A DNA stretch of 18,155 nt from Candidatus Neomicrothrix sp. UBA814 (GTDB lineage: Bacteria > Actinomycetota > Acidimicrobiia > Acidimicrobiales > Poriferisodalaceae): the NCBI GenBank assembly GCA_002296525.1, contig DBIA01000014.1, positions 35,603-53,757 on the forward strand, in the 5' to 3' direction. Positions within the stretch are counted from its first letter, which is position 1. Each line of letters opens with the position of its first letter. Below are positions 12,606-18,155 of this stretch, in pieces. The notes beneath the pieces were generated by a model. The model did not search any database and was not told where the DNA came from. It saw only the letters and a list, made by a program, of their open reading frames with translations. The translations under genes and the position numbers were made by a program.

Positions 12606-14372
12606 GTGTGGGAGAGATTTCTAAGACGAATAGCAATACTAGTAGTGCTGTTGATGGCTGCATCTGGTTGTGGGTCTTCTGGCGATGAAGTCGGAACGAG
12701 AAATGCGGCGTTTCCCGACAAGAAGACCGGGGAGGTGAACTGTGAGATCGTCAAAGGAGAGGGTAAAGGCCTTACTTCGAAAGACGACTGCCCGGATAAC
12801 GAGGAAGGAAATAAGTCACTTTCATCTGTCAAGTTCGACCGGCTATTGCAGCCCGGAACCTCTGAAAAGATTGAGCTAAAGGCGAAGGATATTCACGCAA
12901 CTAATTTTGTTCCTGACCGTATAGGTCTTGTCGATATGGGTTTGTCTTCACTGCCTGACATAGTGATTACTGCCTTTGGCGACTCGTTTGCGTCCGGAGA
13001 AGGTGCTCCTGCCACGAATCATACGAGATGGGTGGACTCCAATATTGCTGTCGATGATCCGCGCTGGCCAGCTCAGATAGAACGCTTTGAAGACCCTCTC
13101 TGGGGTCCGCTCTATTGTCATCGAAGCCCTAGGTCAACTTTTGCGGTTGCCATGGAAGAAATAGCCAGAAATTCCTTTCCCGGTGTTCGCCTTGCATGGC
13201 GATCTTTCGCGTGTTCAGGAGCAGTCGCTCGAAACTTGCTAGACACTAATCAAGTTATAAGCGATCGAACTTCGTTAGACGGAGTTGAGCAAGACGAGTG
13301 GGTTCATAGACCTCAATTCGCAATCGCCGAGGATTGGCTTGCGTCGATAGGGGCATCGAGCAGTGTCACCTATATGAACATTGGTGGCAACGATGCCGGA
13401 TTCAGCGACGCAATAAAACACTGTGTGACGACGTGGAGCTGTGAGGATCGGCATACCGACGTAATTGAAGGGTTCAACGCAAAGGCCAGAAACGAAATTC
13501 CTGCGCTCCTTAATGAGATCGATCAGGCCTTGACCTCTAGTGAGTGGTTCAGTCAGGAGGGCGCTGTTGTCTATTCCGTTGTGCCGAATATCGCTTTTGC
13601 CGATGGGCGAGCGTGCGGTGAGGACCATGACCCTGGAAATCGCATGCAGTCCTTTCCTGAAGATGAGTTGAGTAGCGCTGAGGTCGATTATTTGTGGCGT
13701 CAGATAGGTATTCCTCTTCAAAGCAGCATGAGATCTACAGCGAATGCGAATGGATGGAACGTCGTTGAAGTGGACTGGGCAGACCACGGAATCTGTTCAA
13801 CGGAGCCCTTCGTCAATAACAACGTTGCTGCAACAGCGACTCAAGGGGCAGATATGGTCGACTGGGGAATTGACCTTTCGATGGGAAATTGGCACCCAAA
13901 CGCAGACGGGTATGAGAATTGGGCGCGAGCTCTTGAGCCAGCCTTGATACGAGCGATAGACGAGCAAGTTGCGGCAGACACAGAAATTGTGGCTGTTTCG
14001 CTAGATGGGCCGAACCTCTTCTATGAATATTCGCTGAATGCTTTAAATGATGGGGGCATATTCTCGTATATCCAACGATCAACAAATGTTCTCGGTGTAA
14101 ACGTCACCTGTCAAGATGGCCGCAGCTCCTCACATCGTTATGACTACGTTTTCGATCCCGTCAGTGCAGATCAAGGCGGTGAGATTGTCAAAGTGCAACC
14201 ATGCGGTCAGATGCAGATTGCGGAAGTGACTCTTAAACAGAAAAACTGTTTCCTCGGTGAGATGCATTGGTGTGGAGAAGATGGGATGGGCTCGGCACGA
14301 CAAGAAGTTGAGCCCATGTTGCGAGCTGAAGACCTCGAACAAAATGAACTTGAGGTTCGGATAGGCGATTGA
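12606..14372 (+). CDS. SGNH/GDSL-family esterase or lipase, lipoprotein
   Basis: A 588-aa protein read from a GTG at 12606. A basic start and hydrophobic core lead to the lipobox AASGC with Cys22, so it is predicted to be anchored outside the membrane. SGNH blocks: Ser127 in FGDSFASGEG, a Gly block in FACSGAVARN, Asn262 in IGGNDAGFS, and His430 in NWHPNADGY. The Asp usually three residues before the His is Gly427, as in actinobacterial esterases that rely on a Ser-His pair. Many Cys residues suggest disulfides. The ~130 residues after the catalytic domain are of unknown fold. Expected role: hydrolysis of extracellular ester substrates. No clear ribosome site precedes the GTG, so the start is moderately certain. 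M2 and a terminator follow. Confidence 0.9.
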   Translation: MWERFLRRIAILVVLLMAASGCGSSGDEVGTRNAAFPDKKTGEVNCEIVKGEGKGLTSKDDCPDNEEGNKSLSSVKFDRLLQPGTSEKIELKAKDIHATNFVPDRIGLVDMGLSSLPDIVITAFGDSFASGEGAPATNHTRWVDSNIAVDDPRWPAQIERFEDPLWGPLYCHRSPRSTFAVAMEEIARNSFPGVRLAWRSFACSGAVARNLLDTNQVISDRTSLDGVEQDEWVHRPQFAIAEDWLASIGASSSVTYMNIGGNDAGFSDAIKHCVTTWSCEDRHTDVIEGFNAKARNEIPALLNEIDQALTSSEWFSQEGAVVYSVVPNIAFADGRACGEDHDPGNRMQSFPEDELSSAEVDYLWRQIGIPLQSSMRSTANANGWNVVEVDWADHGICSTEPFVNNNVAATATQGADMVDWGIDLSMGNWHPNADGYENWARALEPALIRAIDEQVAADTEIVAVSLDGPNLFYEYSLNALNDGGIFSYIQRSTNVLGVNVTCQDGRSSSHRYDYVFDPVSADQGGEIVKVQPCGQMQIAEVTLKQKNCFLGEMHWCGEDGMGSARQEVEPMLRAEDLEQNELEVRIGD

Positions 14373-14405
14373 AACTTGCCTTCAGTTCGCACTACCGAGT
14401 CGCGT

Positions 14406-14487
14406 CCGAAGTTTTACTTGCTTGAACCGGGGGCCGGAGATCCATGTGACCAGGCCGTTAGCCGCTAATAACTTATTGACTTACTAG
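14406..14487 (+). repeat. M2 repeat copy F
   Basis: It aligns with 5155-5240 through TTTACTTG, GCTTGAAC, the G-run, CGGAGATCC, CCAGGC, CCGCTAATAA and TTATTGA. Here M2 has no M1 in front of it; it follows the esterase stop by about 30 nt and leads straight into a terminator. Confidence 0.65.
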
Positions 14488-14517
14488 GGCTGCCCTTCGG
14501 GGCGGTTTTCGTCATTT
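14488..14517 (+). terminator. Intrinsic terminator (T-element copy 4)
   Basis: The stem GGCTGCCC-ttcg-GGGCGGTT (wobble pairs allowed) is followed by TTTTCGTCATTTT. It is well placed to end esterase transcription. The tail is a diverged form of TTGTCGTTTTAGG. Confidence 0.75.
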
Positions 14518-14570
14518 TGCTAACCGTTCATTCACTGTTCATAAAGGACGGCTACGCTTCTCATCTAACA

Positions 14571-14591
14571 AAATGGGAATGATTCGTAATT
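14571..14591. promoter_or_regulatory. Second Fur/Zur-like operator
   Basis: AAATGGGAAT-g-ATTCGTAATT matches the palindrome at 9657-9677 at 16 of 21 positions, including the GAAT-n-ATTC core and both AT-rich ends. It lies 19 nt before the ATG of the ABM-like gene at 14611, where a repressor would block transcription. Confidence 0.5.
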
Positions 14592-14610
14592 ATTGCGAAA
14601 GGTGGACGTT

Positions 14611-15219
14611 ATGGCTTATATGAGTGGGCTAATCCTTCGGGTAGCAGATGTGGATCGGTTCGTTGCAGGTTGGAATGACTTTGGCAAACAACAGTTCCTG
14701 GACCTGGGTGCAACCAGTGCACGGATTAGCCAAAGTGTCTTTGCTGGCGAAGACGCAGGCAACATAGGGCTAGCAAGCGAGTGGGATTCGATCGATGCCG
14801 CTATGGAGCACCCTGCGGCAGTTCGGAGCAATCCAGAGACGGCAGAAATGATGAAGGCAGCTGGCGTGGAAACGCTGCGAAGAAGCTTGCTTTTGGTTCA
14901 AGGAACCCGAGGTTCGCTTGAAGGTAAGTACGGCTCGTTGCTTGTGGGCACTGGCGACCCGGCGACACCGGAACAGCTCGAAGCAAACGCGGATGCTTTT
15001 TGGGGGCAGATGCAAGATGGAACGAACGGAATTCAGTGGCATCAAGCGGTAGCGGCTGGACCGATGACAGGTGCGTATCTCACGATGACGCTATGTGATT
15101 CTGTGGATCAGCTCATGGCATCGAGCCAGAGAATGTTCGCTAACCCCGAAATTCAGCAGATGATGGCGTCGCAGAATTTCCAACTCACCGGACGGAACTT
15201 GTTCAAAGTGCTTGGGTGA
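14611..15219 (+). CDS. Two-domain ABM-like protein, paralogue of 1178-1789
   Basis: A 202-aa soluble protein starting at the ATG at 14611, with AAAGGTGG about 5 nt before it; a TTG at 14593 is less likely. It has the same two-repeat architecture as the protein at 1178-1789: residues about 8-95 (LILRVADVDRF to LRRSLLL) and about 107-202 (YGSLLVGTGD to LTGRNLFKVLG). Shared blocks are RVAD, EWDSID, ETLRRSL, KYGS and a terminal helix MMASQNFQLTGR matching MMAEQNLNPIGR. The fold is probably ABM/EthD-like, possibly a small oxygenase or a ligand-binding barrel. The Fur/Zur-like box upstream suggests metal-linked expression, unlike the paralogue, where no such box is visible. T-elements lie on both sides. 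Confidence 0.75.
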   Translation: MAYMSGLILRVADVDRFVAGWNDFGKQQFLDLGATSARISQSVFAGEDAGNIGLASEWDSIDAAMEHPAAVRSNPETAEMMKAAGVETLRRSLLLVQGTRGSLEGKYGSLLVGTGDPATPEQLEANADAFWGQMQDGTNGIQWHQAVAAGPMTGAYLTMTLCDSVDQLMASSQRMFANPEIQQMMASQNFQLTGRNLFKVLG

Positions 15220-15238
15220 ATCAAAGCTGTTAGGCAAT

Positions 15239-15273
15239 GGCCGCCCTTCGGGGCGGTCATTTGTCGTTTTAGG
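15239..15273 (+). terminator. Intrinsic terminator with full T motif (T-element copy 5)
   Basis: GGCCGCCC-ttcg-GGGCGGTC forms a strong stem with UUCG loop, followed by ATTTGTCGTTTTAGG. It ends the ABM-like gene 20 nt after its stop. It is also the best-preserved T-element, combining hairpin and the exact 13-mer. Confidence 0.85.
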
Positions 15274-15282
15274 GGTCAGCAA

Positions 15283-15450
15283 TTATCTCTCGGCGCCTAT
15301 TTGACGGTTGACGTCATCCTCGCGGTACGTAACGAAAACGCCGCAAGCGGCGACGGCCATGTCGTTGGCGTCGTAGTCAGCTTCTGTCGCCTCGCGGTCC
15401 TCAACTGTTAAGTCCATGTCGGTGGCAGCCTTGGCATAAGTTGGTACGTA
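15283..15450 (-). pseudogene. Serine recombinase, third N-terminal relic, catalytic Ser lost
   Basis: A minus-strand frame reads TYAKAATDMDLTVEDREATE, then an Ala/Asp-rich helix and ACGVFVTYREDDVN before a stop at 15283. It lines up with the 765-935 relic: Y-x-R-x-S-T becomes Y-A-K-A-A-T, S-V-x-Q-Q-E becomes T-V-E-D-R-E, and VAVYRED becomes VFVTYREDD. The residue at the nucleophile position is Ala, so even a complete protein would be inactive. No start with a ribosome site is visible. Like the first relic, it ends a few bases from a T-element motif. Confidence 0.55.
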
Positions 15451-15779
15451 TGGGCTGCGATGGCGAGGGCAGGTTCGATCGAGCCGAGTTCGAGGCTGGT
15501 TTCGCGAAACTGGACCGCGCCTTACGGTTCCAAGCTATTCAAGATAAGTACATCTCAAAGGAACCTGAAGACGATGAGGATCTGTTGGCGAACATGTTGG
15601 CCGCGAGAGTGATTGCCATAACGCAAAAGAACGACAAGGTTTCTAGCGAGTTAGAGAAAATGATTCGCAAGTGGGTACATGAAATGCCCCCAGAAGCTGC
15701 CCGACGGGCTGCGGTCACCGCCAAAGAGCGAGCCGAGGAATGGCTCAACGAGATAGCTGAAATGGAAGAAGGGATGTAG
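15450..15779 (+). CDS. Helical hypothetical protein, 109 aa
   Basis: Read from the ATG at 15450 (a TTG at 15441 is in frame). The protein is almost wholly helical and highly charged, with no signal or membrane segment. It starts MGCDGEGRFDRAEFEAGF and ends in a long Glu/Ala-rich amphipathic helix (EMEEGM). I recognise no family. No ribosome site is seen, and the first ~40 nt are richer in G and C than the rest. The 5' end could therefore be a fusion to another sequence, and the gene may be a fragment. Confidence 0.45.
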   Translation: MGCDGEGRFDRAEFEAGFAKLDRALRFQAIQDKYISKEPEDDEDLLANMLAARVIAITQKNDKVSSELEKMIRKWVHEMPPEAARRAAVTAKERAEEWLNEIAEMEEGM

Positions 15780-15871
15780 CCATCTCTGAGAAGCCTTTTG
15801 CAGATGATGGTGTAAACCCAGAGCACGCAGTAGGAATTTGGGGCAAAGAAGTGGTCTAAGCGCCGCGCGTA

Positions 15872-16672
15872 TTAATTTTTTAGTGGATCCCACCAGCGTT
15901 CAGCGATCGCCGTGAAATTGGGTTGACCAGTCGTCACAGTCACCCCACCATCTACAACAAGGTTGTGGCCAGTTACATAACTCGCATCATCGCTGGCCAA
16001 AAATGCGACCGCAGCAGCTATTTCTTCAGGCTTACCCATACGACCTTGGGGAACGAGACGTTTGTATTCAATTTGGGCTCGTCGGCTCGCAACAACTTCA
16101 GCGACTAACGGAGTTTCAACTCCTCCTGGGCACACTGCATTCACACGAATATTGTCCCGTGCGTGGTCAGCGGCCATAGCTTTAGTCAAATTCACAACAG
16201 CCCCTTTAGCGGCGTTGTAGGCAGGAATTCCCCAGTCCCCAAACAATCCTGAAATTGAAGCAGTATTCACGATAGCTCCACCACCCTGAGCTCTCATCAC
16301 AGGAATAACAGCGCGACAGCCGTACATCACAGAACTCAAATCAACGTCCATGATTCGCTTCCAATGCTCATCGCTTAACGTGTCGACAGTGCCAGTGGAA
16401 ACGATCCCAGCATTATTGAAAAGGACATCTAGTCGACCGAAACGTTCAACAGTCGCTTTGACCATGTCATCTACAGCTGACGAATCAGCAACATCAACTT
16501 GGAAAGTGTCAGTCATGGCTCCTATTTCGCTGGCTAGCTGCTCGGCGCCCTCACCATCTAGATCGGCGATCATCACCTGAGCTCCTTCAGTAACTAAACG
16601 GCGCACAGACGCAGCGCCGATTCCTGAAGCTCCACCGGTCACAAGAGCTACTCGATTCTCAAAACGATTCAT
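15872..16672 (-). CDS. Short-chain dehydrogenase/reductase (SDR)
   Basis: A 266-aa classical SDR. NAD(P) motif TGGASGIG at residues 12-19, with an acidic Asp at the end of the second strand (IADLDG), which favours NAD. NNAG lies at 86-89, Ser139, Tyr152 and Lys156 form the active site, and PGGVETP follows. The usual catalytic-tetrad Asn in helix 4 is Asp111 (DVDL). It oxidises or reduces an alcohol/ketone; the substrate is not readable. AAGGA sits about 8 nt before the ATG at 16672. The gene follows the LLM oxidoreductase by 33 nt on the same strand, so the two form an operon, perhaps consecutive steps on one compound. Confidence 0.95.
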   Translation of the reverse strand: MNRFENRVALVTGGASGIGAASVRRLVTEGAQVMIADLDGEGAEQLASEIGAMTDTFQVDVADSSAVDDMVKATVERFGRLDVLFNNAGIVSTGTVDTLSDEHWKRIMDVDLSSVMYGCRAVIPVMRAQGGGAIVNTASISGLFGDWGIPAYNAAKGAVVNLTKAMAADHARDNIRVNAVCPGGVETPLVAEVVASRRAQIEYKRLVPQGRMGKPEEIAAAVAFLASDDASYVTGHNLVVDGGVTVTTGQPNFTAIAERWWDPLKN

Positions 16673-16705
16673 ATAATTTCCTTAGATTGTTGTAGGCCGA
16701 GACCA

Positions 16706-17665
16706 TTAGTTCAGTAACGCCATCACTTCGGTGCTAAAGCGTTCCACGCGCTCCAGCATGTGTGCCAAGTCATTCGAGGTGACGTTAACGATCATGGTTG
16801 ATACGCCCGCCGCTTCAAGTTGGGCAATGTCCTCTGCTCGTTCTTCGGGGGAGCCTGTGAACAAAAGTCGACCGCCATCAATGTGGGTCTGAGCCTCCTC
16901 ATTGTGGAACGCGCAGTTGTACGCGAGCCCGATCGAGGTGGGGTCGCGGTCGAGACGTTCTGCTTCAGTGAACAACTTGTCACGGCGAGCGACAAATGTT
17001 TCGATCGTGTCCATCCGGAACTTGGGATTGGAGCCGAACGGGTACCAAGTATCGCCAAGGGCGGCAGTTCGGCGGATAGCTGGCATGCTTTCCCCTCCGA
17101 TCCAAATAGGTGGATGGGGTTGCTGGACGGGTTTTGGGTCGGCGGCTGCGTCGGTGAAATCGATGAATTCCCCGTGGAAGCTGGCTCGACCCTTCGTCCA
17201 TAGTTCTTTCATGACTTGGATGTACTCGTCGGTGACCTTCCCACGGGCATCAAAGTCAGTGATATTCAGTGCTTCGAACTCCTCGCGCATCCACCCGGCG
17301 CCGCATCCAACGGTGACGCGACCTCCTGACAATTGATCGGTGGTCGCTAACGATTTCGCCATGAAGAGAGGGTTGCGGTGCGGAACCACAATGACTGACG
17401 TCAACAACCTCACGCTCGTGGTCACAGCGCCAAGCCATGCCAGAAGAGTGAACTGTTCCATGCAGTCGGTGCTCCCGTCAGCAGTCCATGCGAATTCGCC
17501 GTCTTCGCTGTAGGGATAGTTCGCGCTGATGTTTGAAGGCACCACGATGTGATCGGCGACCGTGATGGTGTCGTAGTCGAAACGTTCTGCGGCCTCAGCG
17601 ATTGTCCGAATGTCTTGTGGGTTTGCAAGCGGACCACGAAATGGTGCACTGAATCCGAACTTCAT
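16706..17665 (-). CDS. LLM-class F420-dependent oxidoreductase
   Basis: A 319-aa luciferase-like TIM-barrel protein. It opens MKFGFSAPFRGPLANPQD, followed by the barrel strands YDTITVADHI, LLTSVIVVPHRNPLFMAKSLATTDQLSGGRVTVGCGAGW, and HPPIWIGGESMPAIRRTAALGDTW. These are typical of the actinobacterial family whose members use coenzyme F420. The choice of F420 over FMN is inferred from the family and not proved by a residue here. AGGAG lies about 8 nt before the ATG at 17665. First gene of a two-gene operon with the SDR. Confidence 0.94.
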   Translation of the reverse strand: MKFGFSAPFRGPLANPQDIRTIAEAAERFDYDTITVADHIVVPSNISANYPYSEDGEFAWTADGSTDCMEQFTLLAWLGAVTTSVRLLTSVIVVPHRNPLFMAKSLATTDQLSGGRVTVGCGAGWMREEFEALNITDFDARGKVTDEYIQVMKELWTKGRASFHGEFIDFTDAAADPKPVQQPHPPIWIGGESMPAIRRTAALGDTWYPFGSNPKFRMDTIETFVARRDKLFTEAERLDRDPTSIGLAYNCAFHNEEAQTHIDGGRLLFTGSPEERAEDIAQLEAAGVSTMIVNVTSNDLAHMLERVERFSTEVMALLN

Positions 17666-17787
17666 TCATGTCTCCTAACCGATTGACGCACAAGCGAAAA
17701 CTATCGGATCGATTGCCTCAGCATCTCTTGAGTGCAAAGCACATCAATCCTTAGGGACCCGAAAAACGACAAAGCAACGTTGGTAAC

Positions 17788-17822
17788 GGCCGCCTTTCGG
17801 GGCGGTCTATTGTCGCGCTAGG
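17788..17822 (+). repeat. T-element copy 6 (hairpin plus diverged tail)
   Basis: GGCCGCC-tttcgg-GGCGGTC followed by TATTGTCGCGCTAGG closely matches copy 5. It sits between the divergent starts of the LLM gene (left) and the 17842 gene (right), so no + strand transcript obviously ends here. That argues for a boundary or mobile role beyond termination. Confidence 0.65.
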
Positions 17823-17841
17823 CCACCAGAAGGAAACTCAA

Positions 17842-18129
17842 ATGATTTTTCATATCACCCATCACCACGATGAAAAAACCTGTCCAGCTCATGACCCTGA
17901 CAAGGTCGCTGCCACCTTTGGTCAGGTATTGCCGTCACTAGCTGAGTAAGGAGTAACTGTCCATGGAGCATGGGTGGATCCGCCCGGCCACGATTTTTTC
18001 TTTGTGGTGGAGTCCGACTCCTATGAAGCGATAGTGGAAGGCTTGTTCCCAGCAGTCCCAATGGGAACAGCAAGAATTCAACCAGTCGAAGATTTCAAAG
18101 CTCGAATGCAAAAGGTAACGCAGAGTTAA
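17842..18129 (+). pseudogene. Small alpha/beta-barrel-like protein with in-frame TAA
   Basis: A single frame of 95 codons before the final stop is interrupted by TAA at codon 36 (17947-17949). Before it: MIFHITHHHDEKTCPAHDPD and FGQVLPSLAE. After it: GVTVHGAWVDPPGHDFFFVV, ESDSYEAIVEGLFPA, TARIQPVEDFKARMQ. The layout of strand, helix, strand, strand with G-A-W-V-x-P-P-x-H, helix, strand is that of small ABM/DUF3303-like barrels, and both halves look under protein-level constraint. AAGGA precedes the ATG by about 8 nt. The most likely reading is a recent nonsense mutation. Readthrough, reinitiation or a sequencing error are alternatives. Confidence 0.65.
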
Positions 18130-18155
18130 AGCGACGGACCTTATATAGGACTTCA

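Noticed and set aside
15539..15826. Minus-strand 95-aa ORF opposite the helical hypothetical protein
   Set aside because: It is Ser/Leu/Ile-rich, as expected of the complement of a Glu/Ala/Lys-rich helical gene, and has no clear start signal.
15779..15859. Short open + strand stretch after the helical protein, ending GIWGKEVV-stop
   Set aside because: No start codon or ribosome site and no recognisable similarity; too short to support.
16820..17336. Plus-strand ORFs over the LLM oxidoreductase gene
   Set aside because: The minus frame has full family motifs; the plus frames have no recognisable domain and no ribosome site.

Overview
The window most likely comes from a low-to-mid-GC actinobacterium, probably a marine or freshwater Acidimicrobiia-like lineage. 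The case rests on an F420-type luciferase-like oxidoreductase, an actinorhodopsin/xanthorhodopsin-like proton pump, many secreted lipoproteins and several GTG or alternative starts. This taxonomic call is an inference. No full tRNA, rRNA or CRISPR array is visible.

Layout. 1-1.1 kb: two small membrane or secreted ORFs and the N-terminal relic of a serine recombinase, all on the minus strand. 1.2-1.8 kb: a two-domain ABM-like protein. 2.1-5.1 kb: a large lipoprotein subtilase with a translationally coupled 54-aa ORF. 5.3-9.6 kb: a minus-strand group of GC-rich lipoprotein, acyl-CoA dehydrogenase, acyl-CoA ligase and pirin. 9.65-11.07 kb: a Fur/Zur-like palindrome, an FAD/NAD(P) oxidoreductase with a Cys-rich tail, and a coupled 70-aa membrane protein. 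11.4-12.1 kb: the rhodopsin. 12.2-12.6 kb: relics, including a second recombinase N-terminus. 12.6-14.4 kb: an SGNH esterase lipoprotein. 14.6-15.2 kb: a paralogue of the first ABM-like protein, with a second copy of the Fur/Zur-like operator. 15.3-15.8 kb: a third recombinase relic and a helical hypothetical protein. 15.9-17.7 kb: an LLM oxidoreductase and SDR operon. 17.8-18.1 kb: a small gene interrupted by an in-frame TAA.

The most interesting signal lies between the genes. Five copies of an 80-105 bp repeat (called M1 here), all on the + strand, begin with a block that reads like a tRNA 3' end (T-loop, T-stem, acceptor strand). They bracket short one- to few-gene segments, including a ~1.2 kb segment whose only intact gene is the rhodopsin. 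A second repeat (M2) and a recurring UUCG-hairpin/TTGTCGTTTTAGG element (T) mark other gene boundaries, several at places where a + strand terminator has no gene to terminate. At locus C the order M1-M2-T is contiguous. In two copies, M1 sits just upstream of the start of a serine-recombinase relic, which looks like an integrase gene beside its attachment site. My reading is a cassette-like accretion island built by a tRNA-targeting mobile element family and now carrying light-harvesting, protease, esterase and fatty-acid cargo. This is inferred from sequence alone.
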